From NCBI GenBank assembly GCA_011051925.1, contig DRKE01000043.1:1-25898 (forward strand): a stretch of DNA of 25,898 nt. The letters run 5' to 3'. Below, piece by piece: positions 1-10,593 of the stretch (its first letter is position 1; each line of letters starts with the position of its first letter). The notes beneath the pieces were generated by a model that was not told where the DNA came from, did not search any database, and saw nothing but the letters and a program-made list of their open reading frames with translations. A program made the translations under genes and the position numbers. Source of the DNA: Deltaproteobacteria bacterium. GTDB taxonomy: Bacteria > Myxococcota_A > UBA9160 > UBA4427.

Positions 1-2
1 CC

Positions 3-725
3 CGGGTGACCGAACTCGAGCGCAAGGTCCGGATCATCGCGAACCTGCCCGGCACGGTCGGCATCGGAGGAGAGGACGTCGTCGAACTCGCGCCGGAAGG
101 AGAGGGGGCGCCCGCGCTTCCGGTCGGCGTGCCCGTCGATCGGACGCCACCGCCGCCTCCCGGGCTCGAGGGCCGGGGCGGAGGCGAACCCCTCGATCCG
201 AGCGAGGCGACCGGGGCCTCCTTCTTCGAAGTCCTCGACGACCATGCGCTCGATCTCACGGAGGGTGCGGATCATCGGGCCGACTCCCTCGAGGTCCTGT
301 TGCTCCAGCTGGAGGACAAGCGCGAACGATTGGTGTCGATGCCGTCGATCTGGCCGGCCAAGGGCTGGTTGACGTCCCGCTTCGGTGTCCGCGTCTCGCC
401 CTTCACGGGACGCCGCCAGAAACATGCCGGGATCGACATTTCGGCGGCGAGTGGGACGCCGATCTACGCGCCGGCACGGGGTCGGGTGACCTTCGCGGGA
501 CGCCGGGGCCCCCTCGGAAACGCCCTGGTCGTCGATCACGGATTCGGCGTGAAGACGGTCTACGGACACACGCGTGAATTCTTCGTCAAGCCGGGGGACG
601 TCGTGGAGCGTGGCCAGGAGATTGCCGCCATCGGCAGTACGGGTCGGAGCACGGGGCCCCACCTCCACTACGTCGTCGAGGTGAATGGCAAGCCGCGCAA
701 CCCCCTCGACTACATCCTCGACTGA
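3..725 (+). CDS. M23-family metallopeptidase (LytM-like), 5' end outside window
   Basis: A zinc endopeptidase of the M23/LytM family, which in this family cleaves peptide cross-links of peptidoglycan in the periplasm or regulates amidases. The frame is open at the left edge, so the N-terminus (probably a signal or membrane anchor and coiled coil) is missing; a GTG at 6 could serve as a start but no upstream RBS can be seen. Counting from that GTG, residues 20-75 are a Pro/Gly/Glu-rich linker, 90-112 a short helical stretch, and 117-239 the catalytic domain. Zinc and catalytic residues are visible: H140-x3-D144, H188 in YGH, and H219-x-H221 in PHLHY. The set is complete, so the enzyme is probably active rather than an EnvC-type activator. 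In Geobacter-type genomes an M23 gene often lies just upstream of secA, as here. Family call is firm; substrate and true start are unknown. Confidence 0.85.
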   Translation, partial: RVTELERKVRIIANLPGTVGIGGEDVVELAPEGEGAPALPVGVPVDRTPPPPPGLEGRGGGEPLDPSEATGASFFEVLDDHALDLTEGADHRADSLEVLLLQLEDKRERLVSMPSIWPAKGWLTSRFGVRVSPFTGRRQKHAGIDISAASGTPIYAPARGRVTFAGRRGPLGNALVVDHGFGVKTVYGHTREFFVKPGDVVERGQEIAAIGSTGRSTGPHLHYVVEVNGKPRNPLDYILD

Positions 726-842
726 GACCTTCGATGCCTCGTCTTCCGGGCCGAAGCGGACGGGGGCGAGGTCGGTCGGAATCCGGGTCGGAATCGACGT
801 GTTCGGCCACGTTGCTGCGTGTCGCGCTCCGGGCCGGACCAT

Positions 843-871
843 TTGCCGCGCGGGGGTGCCTCTTCTACCCT
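843..871 (+). promoter_or_regulatory. Candidate sigma70-type promoter for secA
   Basis: TTGCCG (843-848) and TACCCT (866-871) are separated by exactly 17 nt in the 243-nt gap between the M23 gene and secA. The match is 4/6 at -35 and 3/6 at -10. Transcription would begin near 878, giving a leader of about 90 nt. No other feature was recognised in this gap. The promoter is predicted by eye only. Confidence 0.4.
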
Positions 872-968
872 CCGGCCTCGTTCGAAGACACCCCCCCAAG
901 CCTCGGCGGCGCTCTCCGCGCGGATTCCCCGGGAGTCCCGGGAGCCGTGTCGGGAGCGGATCGGGCTG

Positions 969-3755
<2,787 letters not shown>

Positions 3756-3811
3756 GTTCCCCGATGAAGCGCCGGGGATGAGCGGCGGACGATGGCGACT
3801 CCGATGATGAC

Positions 3812-3847
3812 GTTGCAATGGACTTTGCAATGGACCCTGCAATGGAC
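3812..3847 (+). repeat. Three tandem 12-nt repeats upstream of argJ
   Basis: Three back-to-back copies of a 12-nt unit, NNTGCAATGGAC, at 3812-3823, 3824-3835 and 3836-3847. Only the first two bases of each unit differ (GT, TT, CC). The period is a whole number of codons, so an ATG recurs in the same frame in each copy. This block occupies much of the short secA-argJ gap. Confidence 0.85.
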
Positions 3848-3871
3848 GTCGTGACGGGCGTGGCGCGATGA
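3818..3871 (+). CDS. Possible 17-codon leader ORF overlapping the argJ start
   Basis: Starting in the first 12-nt repeat, an ATG frame reads MDFAMDPAMDVVTGVAR and stops at TGA 3869-3871, overlapping the argJ start by 4 nt (ATGA). Such an arrangement could couple translation of argJ to the leader. However, no Shine-Dalgarno sequence is seen before ATG 3818, 3830 or 3842, so translation is speculative. Confidence 0.18.
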   Translation: MDFAMDPAMDVVTGVAR

Positions 3872-5067
3872 AGGTGCAGCGCCGGTCGAGACGCGTCGCG
3901 GGTTTCAGGGCCGCGGGAATCCATGCGGGCATCAAGGCTTCCGCGAGGGATCTGGCCCTGATCGCTTCGGACGAACCCGTGGCGACGGCCGCGGTCTTCA
4001 CCCGGTCGACCGTGGTGGGGGCCCCGGTCGAGATCTCGCGAGAGCGCGTCGCGGCGGGCCGGTCCCGGGGCATCGTCGTCAACAGTGGGATCTCGAATGT
4101 CGCGATGGGGCAGCGGGGTCTGCGCGATGCGCGCACGATGACCGCGCTGACGGCCCGGGAGCTCGCTTGCGGGGAGGAGGAGGTCCTGGTGGCCTCGACG
4201 GGGGTGATCGGCGAGCCGCTGCCGATGGGGATCCTGCGGAAGGGGATCCCGCGCGTGGTGGAGGCCCTTTCGCCCGACGGTTTCGCCGACGCGGCGGAAG
4301 CGATCCGGACGACCGACACCCATGCCAAGATCGCCTCGACGCGATTCCGCCTGGACGGCGTTCCCGTCACGATCCTGGGGATCGCGAAGGGCTCCGGCAT
4401 GATCGAGCCGAACATGGCCACGATGCTCTCGTTTCTCGTGACCGATGCCTCGATCGCGCCGCGAAGCCTGCAGCGGATGCTCGGGCGTGTCGCCGACGCG
4501 ACCTACAATCGGCTGACCGTCGACGGGGAGGGTTCGACGAGTGATACGGTCGTCCTGATGGCGAGCGGTGCTGCGGGAAGCGGCACGCTGCGGGCCGGCC
4601 GGCCGGAGACCCGGCGCTTCGAGACCGGTCTGCGGGCGGTCTGTGAAGATCTCGTCCGGCAGCTCGCCCGGGATGGGGAGGGGGCGACGAAATTGATGGT
4701 CGTCGACGTGACGGGCGCTCGTTCGGCCGCCGAGGCCGATCGCGCGGCGCGCCGGATCGCGAACTCGATGCTGGTCAAGACGGCCGTCTTCGGAGGCGAT
4801 CCGAACTGGGGAAGGATCGTCCAGGCCTTCGGTGCCGCTCGCGTGGCCTGGGCGCCGGACCGGAGCCGGGTCCGGGTCGGCGGGGTTACGGTCTTCTCGC
4901 GGGGAAGGTCTGCGGGACCGGCGGCGCGGAAACGGGCGGAAAGGGCCCTGCGGGCGGAGGAGGTCGCGATCGAGGTCGATCTCGGGCGGGGCTCGGGAAG
5001 GGCGCGGATCTTCAGTTGCGACCTGACCTACGAGTATGTCCGGATCAATGCCGAGTACACCACCTGA
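3868..5067 (+). CDS. argJ: Bifunctional ornithine acetyltransferase / N-acetylglutamate synthase ArgJ
   Basis: Transfers the acetyl group from N-acetylornithine to glutamate in the cyclic arginine pathway, and may also make N-acetylglutamate from acetyl-CoA. The 399-aa length is normal. The autocleavage site that creates the alpha and beta chains is clear: KGSGMIEPNMATML, with Ala184|Thr185 and Thr185 as the nucleophile. The oxyanion-hole motif is STGVIG (Thr111-Gly112), and the C-terminus is the family signature DLTYEYVRINAEYTT. One oddity is NSGISNVAMG at 72-81, where most ArgJ proteins have NSGNANACTG. Whether the enzyme is mono- or bifunctional cannot be told from sequence alone. The start overlaps a possible leader ORF. 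Placement between secA and rpsB is typical of deltaproteobacterial genomes. Confidence 0.96.
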   Translation: MKVQRRSRRVAGFRAAGIHAGIKASARDLALIASDEPVATAAVFTRSTVVGAPVEISRERVAAGRSRGIVVNSGISNVAMGQRGLRDARTMTALTARELACGEEEVLVASTGVIGEPLPMGILRKGIPRVVEALSPDGFADAAEAIRTTDTHAKIASTRFRLDGVPVTILGIAKGSGMIEPNMATMLSFLVTDASIAPRSLQRMLGRVADATYNRLTVDGEGSTSDTVVLMASGAAGSGTLRAGRPETRRFETGLRAVCEDLVRQLARDGEGATKLMVVDVTGARSAAEADRAARRIANSMLVKTAVFGGDPNWGRIVQAFGAARVAWAPDRSRVRVGGVTVFSRGRSAGPAARKRAERALRAEEVAIEVDLGRGSGRARIFSCDLTYEYVRINAEYTT

Positions 5068-5111
5068 AATCCGCGGGCTGGATGGTCGCGGCTGCCGGAT
5101 TCTGCTAAACA
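5068..5111 (+). promoter_or_regulatory. rpsB leader: stem-loop and candidate extended -10 element
   Basis: Directly after the argJ stop, AATCCG (5068-5073) can pair with CGGATT (5096-5101). This is followed by TGCTAAACA (5103-5111), which looks like an extended -10 (TG-n-TAAACA), the same -10 hexamer seen at the rplM promoter. The -35 region is poor (TGGTCG at 17 nt). Transcription from here would give a leader of about 135 nt before rpsB. It is a plausible promoter, but weakly supported. Confidence 0.3.
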
Positions 5112-5240
5112 CCCGCCAATTCACACGTTCCGAGTCACCCCGGCGGTGCCTGGAGCGGATCGGACGGACGGCCTGGTCGTCTCGTCCGGACGCCCTCCGG
5201 GTCGGGGACTGGACGGCTCGGGGCGGAGGCAGAACCGCAA

Positions 5241-5247
5241 AAGGAGA
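5241..5247 (+). promoter_or_regulatory. Strong ribosome binding site fixing the rpsB start
   Basis: AAGGAGA ends 5 nt before ATG 5253. It is among the best Shine-Dalgarno matches in the window. It shows that translation begins at 5253, so the unusual N-terminal extension of S2 is probably made, rather than initiation at the internal ATG 5355. Confidence 0.75.
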
Positions 5248-5252
5248 GATCC

Positions 5253-6398
5253 ATGTCCGAGACGCCGGCCCCTCCCGAGGCCGCAACGATTCCTGCACCT
5301 CCCGCTCCCGGCACGCCATCCGGCCCGACCGATGCGAGCCAGGCCGGTTCGACGATGAGCGAACTGGGTGAGGCGCTCAAGGAACAGGAACTGACGATCC
5401 GCGCGCTGCTCGAGGCGGGCGTGCACTACGGCCACCAGCCCGGGCGCTGGAATCCGCTGATGCGTTCCTACATCTTCGGTGAGCGCAATGGCACCCACAT
5501 CATCGACCTGGACCAGACGCTTCCCCTCCTGAAGGAAGCCCTGGACTTCCTGCGTGAGACGACGGCGGCCGGAGGCAAGGTCCTCTTCGTCGGCACCAAG
5601 CGACAGGCGGCCGCCCCGATCATGACGGAAGCCATGCGGGCCGGACAGCACTACGTCAACAACCGCTGGCTGGGGGGCATGCTCACGAACTGGAAGACCG
5701 TGAAGAAGTCGATCGACCGGTACAACGAGTACCTCGAGGTCCTCGGATCGGAAGAGAAGAAGGCCGAGCTTTCCAAGAAGGAACTCGCCCGGATGACGCG
5801 TCAGGTCGAGAAATACGACAAGTCGCTCAAGGGCATCCGCACGATGGGGCGCGTTCCGGACGCGGTCTTCATCATCGACGTCGGCAAGGAGGCGATCGCC
5901 GTCCAGGAGGCGCATCGGCTGCAGATTCCGATCATCGGGATCGTCGATACGAATTGCAGTCCCCGGAACATCGATTTCGTCGTGCCGGGCAATGACGATG
6001 CGATCCGCGCGATCGACCTCTACTGCACGGCGGCGGCCAATGCCTGTCGGGAAGGATACGACAAGCACCAGGCGGAACTCGTCGCCCAGAAGCGGGATGC
6101 CCCGCCGAAGCCGAAGGCCGAAGCCGGACCGAAGACCGGTCGTCGCGTGGTCGAGATCAAACAGCAGCCCCGTCGCGGCCGATCCCAGGGATCGGCAGGC
6201 GGAGGCAAGAGCTTCTCGGCCGGCGGGGACAAGAACGAAGACGCGAAGGCTTCGAAGGCCGGTCCGGCCGTCGTCGTCAAGCCCAAGGCGCCGGAAGCCG
6301 CATCCGGGGCCGCGGCATCCCAGGCGTCTGCGGCCGAATCCACGACTCCCGCCGCTTCCGCGGCGACCGGAAACGAAGAGGGCAAGGCGAAGGAATGA
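5253..6398 (+). CDS. rpsB: 30S ribosomal protein S2 with N- and C-terminal extensions
   Basis: Small-subunit protein S2, which binds the back of the 30S subunit and helps recruit S1. At 381 aa it is far longer than E. coli S2 (241 aa). The conserved core runs from about residue 45 (LTIRALLEAGVHYGHQ) to about 269, with hallmarks RWNPLMRSYIFGERNG, VGTKRQA, NNRWLGGMLTN and FVVPGNDDAIRAIDLYC. Before it lies a Pro/Ala/Thr-rich stretch of about 45 residues. After it comes a tail of about 112 residues rich in Lys, Ala, Gly and Ser that looks disordered. A strong RBS supports the long form. The gene heads rpsB-tsf-pyrH-frr and overlaps tsf by 4 nt. Confidence 0.97.
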   Translation: MSETPAPPEAATIPAPPAPGTPSGPTDASQAGSTMSELGEALKEQELTIRALLEAGVHYGHQPGRWNPLMRSYIFGERNGTHIIDLDQTLPLLKEALDFLRETTAAGGKVLFVGTKRQAAAPIMTEAMRAGQHYVNNRWLGGMLTNWKTVKKSIDRYNEYLEVLGSEEKKAELSKKELARMTRQVEKYDKSLKGIRTMGRVPDAVFIIDVGKEAIAVQEAHRLQIPIIGIVDTNCSPRNIDFVVPGNDDAIRAIDLYCTAAANACREGYDKHQAELVAQKRDAPPKPKAEAGPKTGRRVVEIKQQPRRGRSQGSAGGGKSFSAGGDKNEDAKASKAGPAVVVKPKAPEAASGAAASQASAAESTTPAASAATGNEEGKAKE

Positions 6399-7240
6399 GC
6401 ATCTCGGCACAGGACGTGAAGGCGCTCCGCGAATCGACCGGCGCGGGCATGATGGATTGCAAGCGGGCGCTCGTCGATGCGGAGGGAGACATCGACCGTG
6501 CGATCGAGCTGCTGCGCGAGCGGGGACTCTCGAAGGCGGGCAAGCGCGCCGGCCGTGAGACGAGTGAGGGCACGGTCGCCTACGCTGCCGAAGGGGGGCG
6601 CGGCGCGATCATCGAACTCGGTTGCGAAACCGATTTCGTCGCCAAGACGCCGGATTTCCAGGAACTCGCGAAGCGGATCGTCCAGGCGATCTCTGCCGTC
6701 GGAGACGTTTCCGACGTCGATGCGGCGCTGGCGGTGAAGGTCGATGGCGAGACGGTCGAGGACGTGATCAAGGCGGCGGTGGCGAAGGTCGGGGAGAACA
6801 TCCGATTGAAGCGTGTCGCCAGCGTCGAGGTGTCCGGCGTGGTCGGTGGCTATGTCCACGGCGTGGGCACCCTGGGCGTGCTGGTCGCCCTCGAGACCGA
6901 CAAGTCGGGGCCGGAGATCGACCAGGTCGTGCGCGACGTCTCGATGCACGTCGCGGCACACGACCCGACCCCGATCGCGATCGATCGCGACGACATGCCC
7001 GCCGAGGTGGTCGAGAAGGAACGGACCTTCCTGACCAACCAGGCCCTCGAGAGCGGCAAGCCCGAGAACGTCGTCGAGAAGATGGTCGACGGACGCATCA
7101 ACAAGTTCTTCGCCGAGCATTGTCTCGTCGAACAGAAATTCGTGAAGGATCCCGACAAGAGCGTGCGAGACATCCTGACCGGCGTGGGCCAGGTCGCCCG
7201 ATTCGTGCGATTCAAGTTGGGAGAGGCTGCCCCGGAGTGA
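6395..7240 (+). CDS. tsf: Translation elongation factor Ts
   Basis: Guanine-nucleotide exchange factor that releases GDP from EF-Tu in the cytoplasm. Its 281 aa is close to E. coli EF-Ts (283 aa). The N-terminal UBA-like module is clear (VKALRESTGAGMMDCKRAL), and the core EF-Tu-contacting motif TDFVAKTPDF lies at 79-88, with Asp80 and Phe81 the residues that disturb the EF-Tu nucleotide site in the family. The C-terminus (VEQKFVKDPDKSVRDIL) matches the family dimerisation and C-terminal module. ATG 6395 overlaps the rpsB stop (ATGA), implying translational coupling, and the end overlaps pyrH (GTGA). Nothing unusual was seen. Confidence 0.98.
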   Translation: MSISAQDVKALRESTGAGMMDCKRALVDAEGDIDRAIELLRERGLSKAGKRAGRETSEGTVAYAAEGGRGAIIELGCETDFVAKTPDFQELAKRIVQAISAVGDVSDVDAALAVKVDGETVEDVIKAAVAKVGENIRLKRVASVEVSGVVGGYVHGVGTLGVLVALETDKSGPEIDQVVRDVSMHVAAHDPTPIAIDRDDMPAEVVEKERTFLTNQALESGKPENVVEKMVDGRINKFFAEHCLVEQKFVKDPDKSVRDILTGVGQVARFVRFKLGEAAPE

Positions 7241-7968
7241 CGACCCGATACCGGAGGCTTCTGCTCAAGCTCTCCGGCGAGGGGCTCGCCGGCGAGGATG
7301 GCTTTGGCATCCATCCCGGCGTGATCGGGGGCATCGCCGATCAGATCCACGAAGTCCACCAGCTCGGCGTCCAGATCAGTCTCGTGATCGGCGGGGGCAA
7401 CATCATCCGCGGCATGACCGCCGCCGCCCAGGGAATGGATCGGGCGCAGGCCGACTACATGGGCATGCTCGCCAGCGTGATCAATGCGATGGCCCTGCAG
7501 GACGCGCTCGAGAAGGTGGGCGTGCCGACCCGGGTCCAGACGGCGATCGAAATCGTGCAGGTCGCCGAGACCTACATCCGGCGCCGTGCGATCCGTCATC
7601 TCGAGAAGGGCCGGATCGTGATCTTCGCCGGAGGGACGGGGAATCCCTATTTCACGACGGACACGGCAGCGGCCCTCCGGGCGGCGGAAATCGGTGCCGA
7701 CGTCGTGATGAAGGCGACCCAGGTCGACGGGGTCTACAGCGCGGATCCCGCGAGGGATCCGGAGGCCGTTCGCTACGAGGAGCTGACCTTCGCCGAGGCG
7801 CTTCGGCAGGATCTGCGTTTCATGGACCAGGCCGCGATCTCCTTGTGCCGCGAGAACGATCTGCCGATCGTGGTATTCGACATGGGCGTGCGGGGGAATA
7901 TCCTGAAGGCCGTGCGGGGGGAGTCGATCGGGACCCTCGTGCGGGATTCGCCGACGTCCCGGGGCTGA
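7237..7968 (+). CDS. pyrH: UMP kinase PyrH
   Basis: Phosphorylates UMP to UDP using ATP, on the route to UTP and CTP; in this family it is a hexamer regulated by GTP and UTP. The product is 243 aa, compared with 241 aa in E. coli. The start is GTG 7237, overlapping the tsf stop as GTGA, which gives the standard N-terminus with Lys11 in LLLKLSGE. Other motifs are the glycine-rich IGGGN (51-55), a YMGMLASVINAMALQDALE helix, GTGNPYFTTDTAAALRA, and KATQVDGVY. The neighbours rpsB, tsf and frr form the usual cluster. CTP synthase, a later step of the same pathway, is encoded at 21832-23490. Confidence 0.98.
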   Translation: MTTRYRRLLLKLSGEGLAGEDGFGIHPGVIGGIADQIHEVHQLGVQISLVIGGGNIIRGMTAAAQGMDRAQADYMGMLASVINAMALQDALEKVGVPTRVQTAIEIVQVAETYIRRRAIRHLEKGRIVIFAGGTGNPYFTTDTAAALRAAEIGADVVMKATQVDGVYSADPARDPEAVRYEELTFAEALRQDLRFMDQAAISLCRENDLPIVVFDMGVRGNILKAVRGESIGTLVRDSPTSRG

Positions 7969-8018
7969 GTCCCGGCACGACGCGAGCGACGAGACGATCG
8001 AGGAGGCGCGGTGAGACC

Positions 8019-8588
8019 ATGGCGGACGCAGAAGACGTGAACGAGGTGATCGAAGAAGGTCGGACGTCGATGGAGAAGGCGCTCGAGCGATTCGGCCGGG
8101 AGTTGACGAAGGTCCGCACGGGGCGCGCGAGCACCAGCATCCTCGACGGGATCGTCGTCGACTACTTCGACACGCCCACGCCGCTGAACCAGCTGGCGAC
8201 GTTGTCGGTTCCCGACCCGCGGATGATCGTCGTTTCCCCCTTCGACAAGTCGGCGATCTCCTCGATCGAGAAGACCATCTTCGCGTCCGACCTGGGGTTG
8301 ACGCCGAGCAATGACGGCAAGGTGATCCGGATCCAGATTCCCCCGCTCACGGAAGAGCGCCGCAAGCTGCTCGTCAAGCAGGTCCGCAAGATCGCCGAGG
8401 AGCATCGGATCCGCGTGCGGGACGCGCGTCGCGACTGTCTCTCGCTCCTGAAGGATCTCGAAGATGACGGCCTTTCGAAGGACGATCGGCATCGAGCGGA
8501 AAAGAAGGTCCAGGATCTGACCGATTCATTCGTCAAGAAGATCGACGAGCTGACGTCACAGAAGGAAAAGGACGTACTCGAGGTCTAG
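8019..8588 (+). CDS. frr: Ribosome recycling factor
   Basis: Works with EF-G to split post-termination ribosomes. The 189-aa length is close to the usual 185. ATG 8019 is preceded by GAGGAGGCG (about 7999-8007), a good RBS at a somewhat long spacing. The family pattern is clear: N-terminal helix, FGRELTKVRTGRAS, the compact beta domain around VVDYFDTPTPLNQLATLSVPD, and the long C-terminal helices with RKLLVKQVRKIAEEHRIRVRDARRD, whose Arg residues contact 23S rRNA in the family. It lies 50 nt after pyrH, the usual order, and 28 nt before uppS. Confidence 0.98.
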   Translation: MADAEDVNEVIEEGRTSMEKALERFGRELTKVRTGRASTSILDGIVVDYFDTPTPLNQLATLSVPDPRMIVVSPFDKSAISSIEKTIFASDLGLTPSNDGKVIRIQIPPLTEERRKLLVKQVRKIAEEHRIRVRDARRDCLSLLKDLEDDGLSKDDRHRAEKKVQDLTDSFVKKIDELTSQKEKDVLEV

Positions 8589-8616
8589 CGAGAGACTGGC
8601 GCCCGAGTCGAAAACG

Positions 8617-9390
8617 ATGGCACATCCGGAAATCCATCCCGATCGCGTTCCGCGACACGTGGCCATCATCATGGATGGCAACGGCCGATGGGCCGTGGAA
8701 CGGGGGCTCGAACGCAATGCGGGCCATCGCGAGGGCATCGAATCCGTTCGGGCCGTGATCCGGGCATGTCGCGACTACGGCGTGGAGATCCTGACCCTCT
8801 ACGCCTTCTCGATCGAGAACTGGAATCGGCCTCGCGGAGAGGTCTCCGAGTTGATGCGCCTGCTCGAGGAGTACCTCGAGACGGAAATCGACGAAGTGAT
8901 GGAACATGGCGCGCGGGTTCGCACGATCGGTCGTATCGACCGCTTGCCCCCGAGCACGCGCCGTGCCGTCGAAGGCGCGATCCGGCGGACGGCCGACAAT
9001 ACGGGCATGCAGCTCGTCTTCGCGCTCTCGTACGGAGGCCGGGCAGAGATCGTCGATGCGGCCCGGCGTCTGGCACGGGATGCCGAACTGGGAAAGATCG
9101 ATCCGGAAGGGCTCGATGAGAAGGCGTTCGCGGCCTATCTCTATGCGCCGGACCTGCCGGATCCCGATCTGCTGATCCGGACCGGTGCCGAGCAGAGGGT
9201 CTCCAATTTCCTGCTCTGGCAGATCGCCTATACCGAGCTCCATCTCTCGGATCGGATGTGGCCCGAGTTCCGCCGCGCGGAGTTCGAGGCCGCGATCCTC
9301 GACTATCAGCGCCGGGAACGTCGCTTCGGCCTGACGAGCGAACAGGTCAGGCAGGGCGATCGAAGTCGGGAGAAGAGGACGACCCGATGA
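8617..9390 (+). CDS. uppS: Isoprenyl (undecaprenyl) diphosphate synthase UppS
   Basis: Cis-prenyltransferase that condenses isopentenyl diphosphate onto farnesyl diphosphate to give the C55 carrier lipid used for peptidoglycan and O-antigen export. The length, 257 aa, is typical. The P-loop-like motif IMDGNGRWA carries catalytic Asp20, followed by the conserved helix GHREGIESVRAVIRAC, the YAFSIENWNRP motif, and near the C-terminus RTGAEQRVSNFLLWQ with a downstream Glu and Trp-Pro. Chain length (C55 or other) cannot be read from sequence. No strong RBS is seen. The last 4 nt overlap dxr (ATGA), and cdsA, which often lies between these two genes, is absent. Confidence 0.97.
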   Translation: MAHPEIHPDRVPRHVAIIMDGNGRWAVERGLERNAGHREGIESVRAVIRACRDYGVEILTLYAFSIENWNRPRGEVSELMRLLEEYLETEIDEVMEHGARVRTIGRIDRLPPSTRRAVEGAIRRTADNTGMQLVFALSYGGRAEIVDAARRLARDAELGKIDPEGLDEKAFAAYLYAPDLPDPDLLIRTGAEQRVSNFLLWQIAYTELHLSDRMWPEFRRAEFEAAILDYQRRERRFGLTSEQVRQGDRSREKRTTR

Positions 9391-10586
9391 AGCGGCTCTC
9401 GATCCTGGGCAGCACCGGGAGCATCGGAGAGCAGACGCTGGAAGTCGTCGCGTCGCATCCGGAGCGCTTCGAGGTCGTCGCCCTGGCGGCGGGGCGACGC
9501 GTCGCGCGATTGGTCGAACAGGCAAGGCAGTTCCGGCCGCGACGGGTCTCGGTCGCCGATCCACGGGAGGTGCCTGCGATCCGCGCGGCGCTGGGGAGCG
9601 GGATCGAGGTGTGCGCCGCCGAGTCGGGGTTGCATGCGGTCGCGACCATCGACTCGGATCTCGTCGTTGCGGGCCTCGTGGGGGCCGTCGGACTGCAACC
9701 GGTCCTGGCCGCGATCGCGGCGGGGCGTTCGATCGGCCTCGCGAACAAGGAGGTCATGGTGATGGCGGGGGCCCTGGTCTGCCGCGAAGCCCGGGCGAAG
9801 GGGGTCGACATCATCCCGATCGATTCGGAACACAGCGCCATCTTCCAGTGTCTGAACGGCAGCCGCCGCGCCGAGATCAGTCGTCTGATCCTGACCTGCT
9901 CCGGCGGGCCCTTCCGATCCTGGCCCTCGGATCGGATCGACGAGGCCAGTGTCGAGGAGGCCCTGGCCCACCCGAACTGGTCGATGGGAGACAAAATCTC
10001 GATCGATTCGGCGACACTGATGAACAAGGGGCTCGAGGTGATCGAAGCGCGTTGGCTCTTCGGTGTGTCGGCGGATCGGATCGACGTCGTCGTGCATCCC
10101 CAATCGATCGTGCATTCCCTGGTCGAGTTCCACGATCGCTCGGTCCTCGCACAGCTTGGCCTGCCCGACATGCGGGTCCCCATCGCGGTGGCGCTGGCCC
10201 ATCCCGAAAGGATCGAACTCGATCTGCCGGGACTCGATCTCGCGGCGCTGTCGCGTCTCGATTTCGAGCGGCCGGATCGGGAACGCTTTCCCTGTCTCGA
10301 CCTCGCCTTCCGGGCCGTGGCCGGGAGTGAATCGGCGCCCGCGGTCCTGAATGCGGCGAACGAGATCGCCGTCCAGGCCTTCCTCGACCGTCGCATCGGT
10401 TTCGCGGGGATCGCGGCCCTCGACCGGGCGGTGCTCGAAGCCCATCTGGAGGACCACCGCGGCGATCGCGTCGATACGCTCGAGGCCGTGCTCGCCGCGG
10501 ATGCGTGGGCCCGTGGTGCGGCGACGGAATGGTTGGCGAAACGATCCGACGCGGATCCGATCGCCCTGCGGAACGACGGGGGGTGA
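9387..10586 (+). CDS. dxr: 1-deoxy-D-xylulose 5-phosphate reductoisomerase Dxr (IspC)
   Basis: Converts 1-deoxy-D-xylulose 5-phosphate to 2-C-methyl-D-erythritol 4-phosphate with NADPH, the first committed step of the MEP isoprenoid pathway, which supplies substrate for the adjacent UppS. The product is 399 aa, which is normal. The NADPH fold begins LGSTGSIG (7-14), ANKE with Lys121 follows, and the metal-binding residues are Asp146 and Glu148 in IDSEHSA and Glu217 in MNKGLEVIEA. The flexible loop region PNWSMGDKISIDSATLMNKG is intact, as is the C-terminal helical domain with LNAANEIAVQAFL. ATG 9387 overlaps the uppS stop, and the end is 7 nt before rseP. Confidence 0.98.
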   Translation: MKRLSILGSTGSIGEQTLEVVASHPERFEVVALAAGRRVARLVEQARQFRPRRVSVADPREVPAIRAALGSGIEVCAAESGLHAVATIDSDLVVAGLVGAVGLQPVLAAIAAGRSIGLANKEVMVMAGALVCREARAKGVDIIPIDSEHSAIFQCLNGSRRAEISRLILTCSGGPFRSWPSDRIDEASVEEALAHPNWSMGDKISIDSATLMNKGLEVIEARWLFGVSADRIDVVVHPQSIVHSLVEFHDRSVLAQLGLPDMRVPIAVALAHPERIELDLPGLDLAALSRLDFERPDRERFPCLDLAFRAVAGSESAPAVLNAANEIAVQAFLDRRIGFAGIAALDRAVLEAHLEDHRGDRVDTLEAVLAADAWARGAATEWLAKRSDADPIALRNDGG

Positions 10587-10593
10587 GGGCAGG

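Noticed and set aside
819..968. Upstream extension of secA by 50 codons
   Set aside because: No SecA homology before MQRTLNKIFG, and the candidate promoter lies in this stretch.
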